This document shows, piece by piece, positions 39,909 to 49,494 of a DNA stretch of 64,000 bases (within the stretch, counting starts at the first letter, position 1; the number at the start of each line of letters is the position of its first letter). Both the position numbers and the translations under genes were made by a program. The DNA lies in assembly GCA_018873245.2 (NCBI GenBank), contig JAEMBT020000003.1, forward strand, positions 9,133,843 to 9,197,842, given 5' to 3'. This DNA is from Archegozetes longisetosus (lineage: Eukaryota > Arthropoda > Arachnida > Sarcoptiformes > Trhypochthoniidae). Under the pieces are notes generated by a model that had not been told where the DNA came from, did no database searches, and was given only the letters and a program-made list of their open reading frames with translations.

Positions 39909-40010
39909 TAATGCTTCAAAGCACGCAGGGCTTTTAGAGGGGGTTTATGTGATGCGTGTAAGGATATACATAAACCCCCTTTAAAAGTCCCACTGACTTA
40001 AAGCACTGCG
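39909..40010. ncRNA. Hairpin resembling a microRNA precursor
   Basis: A 42-nt left arm (39909-39950) and right arm (39968-40010) pair with a 17-nt loop. The core is nearly perfect: CTTTTAGAGGGGGTTTATGT on the left against ACATAAACCCCCTTTAAAAG on the right, with one mismatch apparent. The base of the stem continues with a few mismatches and bulges (AATGCTTCAAAG against CTTAAAGCACTG). Length, loop size and imperfect lower stem fit a pre-miRNA. I do not recognise the mature sequence; a tiny foldback transposon remnant is the alternative. Strand unknown. Confidence 0.45.
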
Positions 40011-40249
40011 TAATCTGGACTAATAGATCTGCCGTATGCCTTTTATTTTAGTCAGTCTACTATCATGGGTCACGTCAATTGATAAAAATTTGTTTTCTTC
40101 AAGTTTTCGTTTATTCTGATAGAGAATATTCAGTTCACTATTTAAGTTAGAGTAAAGCTAGAGAATACTAAAGTATGAGAACAGAAGTAATTTAAAATCT
40201 AAACTAAACTAACAGTATTGATTATTAACTATTTCTAACCTGTGTATTA

Positions 40250-40740
40250 CAAATTGTTTACCAAAAGTTCAAATACAATGAATGTGTTTATAGTGTATAT
40301 AAGACTCTTAGTTGTCAGCTTCAACTTTACAAGGTACAGTCTTGAGATTTTGTTTTGAGACACTGTATGCAAGCTTTCAGATAATCTATATGAACAGCGA
40401 AAATACGCAGAATAATAGAAATTTAGCTCTGATTTATTAATAATGCAATATTTTATGGTACCAGGCAAAATATCGCACGAGAATATTGCATATAATAACC
40501 TGTATGCGATATTTTGTCTAATACTACAAAATATTGCATTATTAGCAGATTAGAATTGAATTTCTATTATTCAGCATATATTTTCGCTGTTTATATAAGT
40601 TATATGAAAGCTTGCATACGGCATCTCAAAGTAAAATCCCAAGACTGTATATTAAACTTTATACCAGTACAACAAGATTTACGCTCTATTTGTGATGGCA
40701 AAATTCTTACAGCTGTATTTGAATTGATTTCAATCATTAA
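40250..40740. mobile_element. Large foldback (inverted repeat), about 490 bp
   Basis: Two arms of about 220-240 bp are inverted copies around a centre near 40490. The best-matched stretch is GCGATATTTTG followed by AAAATATTGCATTATTA on both arms, then AATTTCTATTATTC, TTTTCGCTGTT, GAAAGCTTGCATAC and CAAGACTGTA. Outer parts are weaker (GTATTTGAA is still shared). Divergence is perhaps a fifth to a quarter of positions. No coding capacity; probably an old foldback or MITE-type element. Confidence 0.7.
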
Positions 40741-41655
40741 AGTTAGAGCGGACAGCTTTAAGGAAAGTAAATTTTGACCGACTTATGTGATATATAGAAA
40801 ATAAAGCTGGTGATTTCCTTATTAAAAACTAACAAATAAGTCTTGTTTGGATCAGATTTTCATATAGTACTATCAAATTAATAAAAGATTACATAATAAA
40901 AATAATATAATATAACGTGAAAACATAAAAGTTAGTAGTTTGAGTTAACGTATTTTACGATCAAGCTCATTGTCGTCTTCTGAATGTAGGATCTTTGAAT
41001 GAATAGTTCTGTGATTAATGATTCTTTTGAGATTGATTTCATTTAAACACATTGATTCCTTGGATTTTCTGAACTATGTGTCTTAACATCTCTATTATAA
41101 TCAAAATTAATGCATTTCAAAATCAAGAACTAGTTCAAACTTAGATTAAGATTAAGTAAGTTTAAAGCCAATAAATCCTAATTTACATTAATTTTTTAAC
41201 TTTTCCAATAGTTTGGTTTGTTTTTTTGATGTGTAGAAATAAAAAAGTCTACATATATTGGCATTGATTTACTATGCAATACGTTTACAATAATGAATGT
41301 CAAGTTCCACAGTGCTCTTATTGTTTTCAAGTCAGCACAATTTTGTCGTTCATGAATACGATGAGAATCTCATTTACATCGCATGTTTAATACAAAAATA
41401 TGTAGTTGTAGAAAATTTACTTTGATTTCCTTTGCTCTAATCACGTGAATACACGAGAATTTCGATTGATTTTAGTTTTCACTAAGTTTTCTTTATATTT
41501 GACATTAACTTAAAATATAGATGTATTCTTTGATTGCTTTCTCGATATTACAATTGAAAGCAGTCGCTACTAACTATTAGCACAGATTCATGCTGTCAAT
41601 CAGTTACAGAAGAAAGGAATTTTTATTATAAAAGTTATTATAACTTGTTGAGAAC

Positions 41656-43182
41656 ATGGATATAAGCTTGGGAAGAATCAAAATTGTCGTTCCTAAAATT
41701 GAGTGGAATTTGATGATAAGATCACTAATTTATATGATTTGTTGTATAATGTGTGTATATCAAGTGATCAGTTCATGTCTGGAATATTATAGCTATAATA
41801 CAGTGGTCCAAGTCAAAATTGCAAGATCTGCAAAATTCCAAGTTCCATCTATTAGTGTTTGCAGGCAAATGACAACTAGAGATTACATAAAAATGCTCCA
41901 ACAGAAAGATCCTGAATTCAAGAACAAGTCCCCAGTACTTAGTTCAGAGAGTTCAGATGGATTTGAATTTTTGGGAAATACAGAATCGTCTGATCTGGAA
42001 GTTATCCACCAATTTTTTAATAATGGGAAAGATGTGAATGATTTTTTTAATATAATTAAAGGTAGTTTGAGCGTTAACTGTACTGACGTTCAGAGCAAAC
42101 ACCCAGTAGATTGTGACTATAAAGCTAATAGAATAAATAGCTTCACTCATAGGCGAATTTGTGTGACTTTTTTCAGTAGACTCTACACAAACTTTTTGAT
42201 AAATGAAAGTAACTTCAATATTTCAGAGAACTTCACTCAAAAATTAGAAATTCAAGAAACTATGCTAGCGTGGCTTACAATCGACAACCCTTTGGACGAC
42301 ATATTTGTATACATCCACACATCAAAATCGATGCCTGATATCAGTCTGTACGATCTAGAGATGACAAAATCAAGGGTTTTCAAAAACAAATCTTATGGAA
42401 TATTATACAGTAAATATACTGTTAATCGTTTGGAATATCCATATGCAACCAACTGTTATAACTACACAAGAAAGCGCAAGGTAGCTGATGATTCACTTTC
42501 AGAGTTTGGTTGTATCGAGAAATGCAAAAAGAGGTTTTGGAAGAATACGAGCCGTAGTAAGTGCGTTCCTATGGATTTAGTGGTTATCATGGAATCGGAT
42601 GACCGAAATCATACTGTATGCAACTGTACGGCTAAACCTTGTGATAAAACTGCAAGCAAATGCAAGCCTTGCGAAGAAGCAGAAAGTAGTGATTACAAAG
42701 CTGTAATCACTAATTGCGAAAGTTACTGTCGACGTGACTGTAATGAAGAATATTATACGAAAGAAAAGTTTGAATTGGAATATGATTTCGAAAACACAAT
42801 ATGGAAGAAGTATGGTATTAAACTCGATGTTGAAGGGAAAGATTTCAACACAACAGTAGTTTTTTTGGCCGCAAAATATCAGGAAGAGATCTCATACACA
42901 CATAACCCCAAAATGGTTTCATTTGACTTCTTCGCTGCAATGGGAGGTCTATTCTCTCTATGGATCGGTGCTTCTATTATGACTATCTATGATATTATTT
43001 ATGGTTCATTCGTGATTGGCAAAACTATGAGGAAGAAAGCACTCGAGAACAAGTTACTGATTTGGAAAACCGACAATCTATCTAGACAAGATTTTAGATA
43101 TAGCAAACGTAGAATACAATCCCAACAACGCAACTATTTTAGGCCAAGAGCTGACTTTACTAAATATAACTATAAATATTGA
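41656..43182 (+). CDS. DEG/ENaC-family (amiloride-sensitive) cation channel subunit, intronless
   Basis: Trimeric sodium channel subunit of the degenerin/epithelial channel superfamily, acting in the plasma membrane. The 508 residues fit the usual 450-650. Membrane segment 1 is about residues 21-42. The large extracellular loop carries many N-glycosylation sites and cysteines, the family phrase YPYATNCYNY and a cysteine-rich block (CIEKCKKRFW, then CNCTAKPC). Membrane segment 2, following MVSFDFFAAMGG, reads GLFSLWIGASIMTIYDIIY and keeps the G-x-S selectivity filter (GAS). The short N-terminus lacks the His-Gly pair typical before segment 1, so gating may differ. The cytoplasmic tail is short and basic. 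Such channels (pickpocket in insects) serve mechanosensation, chemosensation or peptide gating; the ligand here cannot be told. An AATAAA lies at 43278-43283, about 95 bases after the stop. Single-exon structure hints at an expanded or retroposed subfamily, as known in spider mites. Confidence 0.92.
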   Translation: MDISLGRIKIVVPKIEWNLMIRSLIYMICCIMCVYQVISSCLEYYSYNTVVQVKIARSAKFQVPSISVCRQMTTRDYIKMLQQKDPEFKNKSPVLSSESSDGFEFLGNTESSDLEVIHQFFNNGKDVNDFFNIIKGSLSVNCTDVQSKHPVDCDYKANRINSFTHRRICVTFFSRLYTNFLINESNFNISENFTQKLEIQETMLAWLTIDNPLDDIFVYIHTSKSMPDISLYDLEMTKSRVFKNKSYGILYSKYTVNRLEYPYATNCYNYTRKRKVADDSLSEFGCIEKCKKRFWKNTSRSKCVPMDLVVIMESDDRNHTVCNCTAKPCDKTASKCKPCEEAESSDYKAVITNCESYCRRDCNEEYYTKEKFELEYDFENTIWKKYGIKLDVEGKDFNTTVVFLAAKYQEEISYTHNPKMVSFDFFAAMGGLFSLWIGASIMTIYDIIYGSFVIGKTMRKKALENKLLIWKTDNLSRQDFRYSKRRIQSQQRNYFRPRADFTKYNYKY

Positions 43183-43277
43183 AGTTTTTATCTACTCATT
43201 TACATATCTACTTTTGTTGTCTTTTGTTTAGAAATTTACTCTTTGCTTTATCTTCGCATTTTAAAATATCAACACTT

Positions 43278-43283
43278 AATAAA
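43278..43283 (+). terminator. Polyadenylation signal for the DEG/ENaC gene
   Basis: AATAAA about 95 bases past the stop codon at 43182. Confidence 0.6.
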
Positions 43284-43924
43284 AATGTTTGTTATTAGAA
43301 ATATATTTGTTTCAGAAGAAATTAATATTTCAGAGTATTAGTTGATTGTTGAACATCATATCTCAATAAAATATAGATTTATTGCTGAAAGTTTTATGAC
43401 TAATACTCGTGAGAATGAGGGCAAGATTTTGATTGTGAACTTTTAATGAAGTTTATTCAGAGAATATTCAACTGAGCTAATGAATAGGATGAGTTTTGCA
43501 TTGCTGGATGCGTCATTTTCGCTGAAAAATACATGCAAAATTGACTCAAATAGATCCACAGGTTAGCAAAATGAAGGCTTGTGTCCATATATTATCCATC
43601 TTATTCAATAGTGTTTGAAATCTATTCAAGTCTAATAACTGAGTTTACGTGAAAATATGAGTATACATATTCGTTATTACATTTTTATATTAAGCAATAA
43701 AATTTCTAAAATATATCGCGCGTGAAAACCTAACATTTATTAATAATCGATCAAACAATCTATTAAAAAGTACAACAATAAACAATTCAGTCTGTTTTTC
43801 GGATCCGTTGAATCAATAATAATAAAACGATTTTGAGGGTAATTATTTTCTATTTATTGAATTAATCTAAACATTTATTAAGAAGTCAAAGATAATCAAT
43901 AATTGATATGCATTTGTTGAAAAG
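43284..43924. other. Intergenic DNA
   Basis: AT-rich; no gene or clear element seen. Confidence 0.6.
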
Positions 43925-44215
43925 ATGGGGTCGTACTGCTGTGGTCAAACTAAAGCAAGTGAGAAGGAGGCAAAAGCTAAAGTCAACCCAAAAAGTGCTT
44001 CCAAAGAAGAAACAAAAGCTGCTAATCAAACTAAGAATGTATCAAATGGCGCAACTACTAATAATAAAACGAGTTCATCAAAAGTTGATTCAAAGGAATC
44101 GAAGTCCAAATCTCCAACACCATCGTCACCAAGCGAAACCTTGTCCATAGCCATGGGAGCAGTGGTCGCATCTCCTCCTTCTACCCTTCCTCAAACACGA
44201 TCAAAACAAAAATGA
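43925..44215 (+). CDS. Small basic protein with an N-myristoylation/palmitoylation start
   Basis: A 96-residue, very hydrophilic protein rich in Lys, Ser, Thr, Asn and Ala. The N-terminus MGSYCCGQTK has Gly2 followed by a permissive residue at position 6 and two cysteines at 5 and 6. This fits N-myristoylation plus dual palmitoylation and predicts anchoring to the inner face of a membrane. The middle is low complexity (KSKSPTPSSPSETLS) with possible phosphorylation sites; near the C-terminus is a short hydrophobic patch (SIAMGAVVAS). The design recalls MARCKS-like or other lipidated membrane adaptors, but there is no sequence match I can name. The start is chosen for the MG motif; an overlapping frame from 43908 has no such logic. 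AATAAA at 44308-44313. A degraded second copy lies at 47218-47513. Confidence 0.65.
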   Translation: MGSYCCGQTKASEKEAKAKVNPKSASKEETKAANQTKNVSNGATTNNKTSSSKVDSKESKSKSPTPSSPSETLSIAMGAVVASPPSTLPQTRSKQK

Positions 44216-44307
44216 TTATTTGAGCTCATTTCGATGATTGAAACTTATCTAAAGAACTTTTCTCGCTTAATACATTAATCTATTGTTCATATTTAGATTG
44301 TACTTAT

Positions 44308-44313
44308 AATAAA
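44308..44313 (+). terminator. Polyadenylation signal for the small lipidated-type protein
   Basis: AATAAA about 93 bases after the stop at 44215, similar spacing to that in the DEG/ENaC gene. Confidence 0.55.
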
Positions 44314-45109
44314 ATTGAATAATCATGTATATATAACCGGTTTAGAATTGTTTTCAATCTAATCATAATTTTTATTTAACGTTTTAGAAAAACTAAAAAT
44401 AAGTGTGATTTGAAGGCATATTAGAACTTAAATGTAAGTAAATTGTTCAGTGGAAAAATTGTTAGGATACACAACTTTGAATTGAGGCCAAATAGAAAGA
44501 TTAATAATCCAGAATTAACTGAAATTTTGAGCAAATATATAAAATGCAGGCATTGCTTTGAATTGAAATAAGACTTTGCTTTAGCAATATATTTTGCTAT
44601 GTTTTGATTGCTTAGTATAAAGACTTAAAATTGAACGGATTTTATCGTCGAATCAATGTGTATTTAGTATTACTGTGCGTGTATGAGCGTGAATATGTAT
44701 ATTTGAAGCATTTACTGGAAGAGGTACGCTTTTAAGATGTTCAGATGACGAAAGAGCTTATAAAAGATATCAGTATTATTGAAGTATTGAGTAATCGATA
44801 CCGGTTATAAGTTCGTTTACTGTCAAAAGTTTTATATTAGAGTTTATAAATAAGATATCATCAGATAAGATTCTATGATCTCATAAATTGAACGAGTAGT
44901 GATTTTTCCATTTGAAATATTTAATAAGACTTATGCCCTTTTGATGTACAAAACTTTCAAAAGCGTACTTCAAATAGCAAGCGCTTCATTGAATCGATAA
45001 GGCAGTGGATATATGTATTCAAAAACTTCAAAAGATATTTATACACTTAAAATCTTAAAAATATAAAATTGGTTAAGATTGGATCCATATCAAAAGCTTT
45101 AAGATGTGT
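44314..45109. other. Non-coding flank of the hAT element
   Basis: No gene seen. It may include the non-coding 3' end of the hAT element, but I found no terminal inverted repeat. Confidence 0.5.
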
Positions 45110-46613
45110 TCAATTGGGATTACAAAGAGTTACAAATGTCATCTTTAGATTATCAGATGTATAACTTGTGCGTTTATCAATTAGTAAATTCTTATATTTT
45201 GAGAAAGTGCGTTCAACATTACATGAAGTTATGGGTAAGAATTGCCAGATCATAACTTCTTTAACAGTTAAATTGACATCTAAATTTGAAACCGATGCGT
45301 TATTTTCTTCACTAAGTATTTTTGCAATACTTGAAACTATTTTATAGCCTGAATTGTTGGTCAAAACATAGTCTAATTTCCTTTTAGCTATTTGAGCGGT
45401 TGAACCTCTCAAACCAGGACGCCTTTATTTGAAAAACAATGCCTTCAACTATTTCTACTGATTTAACTAATTTTAAATCTGATTTTTCAAGTTCTTTGAT
45501 TTCTTGAGAATATTCTTTAAGCACTTGAAGTTATTTGAAATATAAGCCAATTGTGTTCTTTTACATTTGTTTGAGATAAAACATTTTTTGACACTTCAAT
45601 AGAAGCTGCATCTTCAGGATCTAAACTATCAATAACTTTAATACTTTGAAAATTATTTGCATAATATAAAACTGCATCAATCCATATTCCCCACCTTGTA
45701 ATTATTGACTGTAGTGGCAAACTGAAATCAGGAGCTTCTCGAAATATTTAAACTCTTTATGGTGCCTTAATAAAAAACTTTTTGATATTTGAAATTAATT
45801 TGTCTACATCTAGATAAGATGTGAACAGCTCCGGTCATGCAACGCATTCCATGCGCTAAACAGGCTAAATGAATAATTTTCGGAAACATAACTGCAAGTT
45901 GTTTTGCAGCTAATTTCATATATTTGCAGCATCAGTAACAAAAAGTAAAACATTATCATATTTGATTCCATTGGTCCATAAAAGTTTGAGCGCATCATTG
46001 AATAATTAGGCGATTGAGACATGATTTGTCTTATTTAAAGTTTCAGAAGTTGAAAGAAAGGCTTAGCGTATAATCGACTTTCTAATTTTCTCACAATTAC
46101 GTTCGCTGCATATCGTTCTTTGATATGAGTCCTTTGATCGATTGAAACCCATTTATTTTGATCTACTAGTTCTTCTCTAATTGTTGCAATTGTTTCTGAG
46201 CAATATTTTGGTAAATAGTTCTTTCTCAAAGTGGAAGGATCAGAAATCGTTTCCTTTGTATATTTCGCAAGAATATCCTTAAACTTGACATTTTTAAATT
46301 TATTAAATGGTATGTCAGCCGCCAGTAATGCTTTACATAACTGGTGCGAAAATTTAAATTTCTTACCAAAGCTACTACTAAGTGCTTCTTTATCAAAGCT
46401 TGCTTTGCTGAGTTCTTTTCACTGAACTTTTCCAAATTATTAGTATGTTTTCCAGTTTGATGAGTTGAGAAACTAGAAATCTATTGTCAGCTTTGATACT
46501 CTTTTCACAAACTTGACAATAGAAAATAATACCATCAGTTGAAAAAAGTCATTTCCAAAATCTTTTACATATTGGTGGAGTTTTGCGCTATTGTTCGTCT
46601 TTGTTTTAAGCAT
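45110..46613 (-). pseudogene. Broken hAT-superfamily transposase
   Basis: Remains of a cut-and-paste DNA transposase spread over several reading frames. From the 5' end: a BED-type zinc finger remnant (IIFYCQVCEKSIKADNRF, near 46540-46480), then a frame shift, a segment with LCKALLAADIPFNKFKN and STLRKNYLPKYCSETIATI (46380-46060), a middle block with MESNMIMFYF near 45960-45930, ITRWGIWIDAVLYYANNFQS near 45700-45640, and the C-terminal hAT dimerisation region with ITSCNVERTFSKYKNLLIDK near 45220-45160. At least four frame shifts and several stops interrupt it. The position where relatives carry the first catalytic acidic cluster reads SIDQRTH here, so the core looks eroded too. Length (about 1.5 kb) fits a full-length ancestral gene of the arthropod/vertebrate BED-hAT type. 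Not active. Confidence 0.85.
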
Positions 46614-47217
46614 TTTAGTTAAAAGCAAAATCTAATACGACTAAAATAAGATACTAATGCACTGTAGAAATAGATAAAAATAAATTTAAAGAAATTCAAT
46701 TCACTAGATTTCAATACTGTAATAATATGTTCTCACATTACTAACAATTGATATCATAAACTCGTTTGGTTCAGTTTTGGTCAGTTTGTTATAAATTGCA
46801 GTTGATGAAATTGCAATACGGCTTAAGAAGATGAGGGAAAATGTCAAATGAAAAGCGTGATGCCTTAAACACGCATACAAAACATAATCGCCTCAAAATA
46901 TACATTTTTATGTATTGCAAAACTATATTCATTTGGTTCGTTTTTATGTGATTAATATTTGCATACGATTTAAACTACCAAAAGAAGCATGTAAATGCAT
47001 GGACATCACTGTCCTATTAATCATATAAAATCTTACTAAAATTAAAACTTAACCTTTTCTTGTCACAAATTTCAAATTTATTCGAGGCCTTTAAAATTGA
47101 ATTATTCAAATTTAATTGAATCGTTCTGAGCATTATTTTGGTAAAGAATAATTTGCATCTTTTAAATCGATGATAGTTTAGTAAAAGTATGGCAACGGCT
47201 CAATTATAAAATAATTG
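46614..47217. other. Non-coding DNA
   Basis: AT-rich flank; no gene or clear transposon terminus found. Confidence 0.5.
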
Positions 47218-47513
47218 ATGAGTTCGTACAGTGGAGAATCAAAAGACAAGAATAAGTCTAATATGTCTGATAAACACAATTCTGGGACCTATACTCTGAA
47301 AGAACCAGAACAAGAAAAACTAGTCCAGAATATATTAAAGACTACCAGTCAAGTGAATAGTGCGACCAATAATAGCAAACAGTTTAATCAAAAGTCAATT
47401 CGAGTGCAACTGAATAGAAATCTGCTACAAATTCAGTGGAATTGGAAACTTTGTTGGTTGCAATCAAAGCGAAGTTTTCGCATCAATCGTCGAAAATCAA
47501 ATAATAATTAAAC
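47218..47513 (+). pseudogene. Decayed second copy of the small lipidated-type protein gene
   Basis: The frame from the ATG at 47218 starts MSSYSGESKDKNKSN, matching MGSYCCGQTKASEKE of the gene at 43925. Gly2 is replaced by Ser and both cysteines are lost, so the lipidation signal is gone. The first half stays in one frame (NSATNNSKQ against SNGATTNNK). The second half matches only after a shift of frame, with an in-frame TAG, ending ELETLLVAIKAKF against SETLSIAMGAVVA and then a Lys-rich end. A 98-codon frame read without the shift is open to 47511. Either a pseudogene or a fast-diverging paralogue. Confidence 0.5.
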
Positions 47514-47671
47514 AATTATTTGTAAACTTATAGACGTGTTTTTATATAATCATTTGATTGAAATCAAAGTTTAATTATATTCATTTATTTGATGCTAAGA
47601 AACTAAGGTTTGCTTCAACATAAAAGTATTTTCTTTACATAAATTCAAATTGTCTCAATTGGATTTTTGGG

Positions 47672-47673
<2 letters not shown>

Positions 47674-47706
<33 letters not shown>
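47674..47706. repeat. GA microsatellite
   Basis: (GA)n run of about 16 units in intergenic DNA. Confidence 0.9.
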
Positions 47707-47711
<5 letters not shown>

Positions 47712-48033
47712 TTTCAGGTTTTAGGGATTAAGGTTTGAGAGGGAGGGACCAAAATTCAATTATTATGAGATTAACCTATGGGAAGTAGCGTATAGTTGAA
47801 ATTGCAATACTTCTCCTCTTCAGCATTATTAAAATCTCGTAAAAGTCTATAAGTGACTGCAGTTTGCATTTGGCTTAATTTCTAATATGCATATTGGCTG
47901 ATTATTTTAAAATGTTAAAAGCTCATTTATTTTGTTAATGACGTAGCTTAAATGAAGATCTGTTGTGGTTCAGCAGAAAATCCATACTTTCAACTTGAAT
48001 TATATTTAGATTGTGATTCGAGTACATAGATTG
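47707..48033. other. Non-coding DNA
   Basis: Nothing recognisable between the GA tract and the hairpin element. Confidence 0.5.
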
Positions 48034-48229
48034 TGCAGTCTCCACCGATCAGTTTAGATGATGCGCCCAAAATGGTACTTTCTTACAAACATTTATTGTA
48101 TTACTAATTATCATTATTAATAGAAATGCTGTTATGTTTTCTATTAATAATACTAATTAGCAATGAAAAAAATGTTTGTAAGAAAGTATCATTTTGGCGC
48201 ATCGTCCAAACATATCGGCGGAGACTGTA
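48034..48229. mobile_element. Near-perfect long hairpin (foldback), about 196 bp
   Basis: Arms of about 93 bp (left 48034 to about 48126, right about 48138 to 48229) with a loop of roughly 11 bases. Shared blocks include CAGTCTCC, GATGCGCC, TACTTTCTTACAAACATTT, CTAATTA and ATTATTAATAGAAA. Only about ten differences are apparent over the arms, so it is much younger than the foldback at 40250-40740. Weaker similarity (GATTGTG, AGTACA) continues outward on both sides. No coding capacity; a MITE or a source of long double-stranded RNA. Confidence 0.75.
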
Positions 48230-48531
48230 CCATAAATATCGGTTAGTAGTAATTGTACTGACACAATCACAAAACATATCGATTGTGTAGCCAAAAATCG
48301 AGAATAGATCGGCGATTGAGAAAACAATTTATAACAAATACGTTTATTGTTAAAATTGGACAAAATCAAAATAAAGTCATTTAAATATATTCAAAGACTA
48401 TAAAAGGAAAGTGATTCATAGTTTTTACATATAAGTTAAGTTAGATTAATAAAAGTCGGGCCAATAATGCTGAACGTGAAGGTACTGTATAATAATCAAC
48501 TGATTGCAGCCTGTCTTCAATGAAGTAATAA

Positions 48532-48867
48532 ATTCAATCCAAAAGAGAGTATAGCGTCTATGATTCCCACGTATTAGCATTTGATTGCTCTGACTTTAGC
48601 CCGAATTCTATTCAAACAACAATCAGTTTGCAATGTTATGCTCCGTCGTTGTGTACCCATAAGATTATTCCAGAAGATCTTAAGGCACTCTATGTTTTGG
48701 CAAAAGTTATTCTAAATGAAGAAAAGCAAACAATCAAACTGGTGTCGAGAGTGGAAAAACTCGCTGACGTTGTGTTGCTTTCGCTTCTTCTGGTGTTGAC
48801 TATAAATAAATTAAACAAATATAAGAATAATATTCTGCTATATTTAGACATTTCTTCTTTAAGTTGA
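48532..48867 (+). CDS. Unrecognised open frame, probably a gene fragment
   Basis: 111 codons are open without an ATG. The region is G+C-richer than its flanks and the peptide looks genuine (starts IQSKREYSVYDSHVLAFDC, later KIIPEDLKALYVLAKVILNE and KLADVVLLSLLLVLTI). Just upstream, an ATG at 48469 opens a short frame (MLNVKVLYNNQLIAACLQ), and the third frame between them also reads protein-like (NEVINSIQKR). The simplest explanation is one coding region broken by frame shifts, i.e. a decaying gene, or one whose true exons I have mis-joined. No family recognised. Confidence 0.35.
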   Translation: MQSKREYSVYDSHVLAFDCSDFSPNSIQTTISLQCYAPSLCTHKIIPEDLKALYVLAKVILNEEKQTIKLVSRVEKLADVVLLSLLLVLTINKLNKYKNNILLYLDISSLS

Positions 48868-49118
48868 TATAACGCACATTCAACTATATATTAATTCTAT
48901 GGGTCTAATGCTTTGCATTTTGAAAGAACATTAATATAAAGTTTGAAAAATGAAATAAGAATATTAAAACTAGCGTAATTTACGTTAATATAGTTGACAA
49001 TAGCATCTGGTGTCAAACTAATGCACGAGAATTGATCAGATCCCGGAAAAATGCCTGTTTGCTTGTCGATAGTCTATTAAGAAAAAATTTTGTGTTACAG
49101 CAAAAGTTTCTAACTTTG

Positions 49119-49216
49119 GCATGCACTTAAGTGGTTTTTTAAAAACAACACAAAAATTCCATAGAAAAACATAGCTCAAAGTTGATTGATTTTTAAAAAC
49201 CACTTAACTACATGTC
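49119..49216. repeat. Short inverted repeat downstream of the sidestep-like gene
   Basis: Arms of about 28 bp: left 49119-49146, right 49188-49216, loop about 41 bases. Shared core CTTAAGTGGTTTTT against its complement AAAAACCACTTAA, with CATG at the outer side. Weaker pairing (AAAGTTTC) extends outward. It lies just 3' of the receptor's stop codon and could be a foldback remnant or a hairpin in the 3' untranslated region. Confidence 0.55.
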
Positions 49217-49265
49217 ATAGAGACGAAGCTGTATGAAACTTTGACATTAGTTTTAATGCGATTGA

Positions 49266-49494
49266 TTAATAAGATAACAATTTTCTTACAAAATCATTAA
49301 GTGAATGAGCATTGCTTCTCGGAGATTGTATGGAAACATGATTACTGCTAATGCTATTAACATTTTGGATCTGATATCTCGAGTCATCAGCCATTGCTAT
49401 ATCTCCGTTTGCGAATCCGACGTAGCCATCAATTGGTGGAATTACGTCTGGATTCTTAGACGAATCTTGAATGTCGCTCGGATCATCTTTAGAG
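49266..49494 (-). CDS. Sidestep-like gene, exon 11 (cytoplasmic tail)
   Basis: Acceptor ATTTCTCAG. One base completes an Asn codon, then 75 codons to TAA. Polar tail starting SKDDPSDIQDSSKNPDVIPP, ending LNDFVRKLLSY. No PDZ-binding C-terminus seen. Confidence 0.8.

Larger units (their letters stand above)
39345..41655. other. Intergenic region with two foldback structures
   Basis: Contains the short hairpin at 39909-40010 and the large inverted repeat at 40250-40740, described separately. Short frames inside the inverted repeat (40247-40468 minus, 40514-40777 plus) give similar peptides only because the arms are copies. No gene supported. Confidence 0.7.

Noticed and set aside
40247..40777. 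Two similar 73- and 87-codon frames on opposite strands
   Set aside because: They resemble each other only because they lie on the two arms of an inverted repeat; no evidence of a gene pair.
41627..41634. TATAAAAG upstream of the DEG/ENaC start
   Set aside because: Only about 29 bases before the ATG, too close for a TATA box unless there is almost no leader; probably chance in AT-rich DNA.
48157..48369. 70-codon minus-strand frame
   Set aside because: Runs through one arm of the 48034-48229 hairpin and has no protein features.
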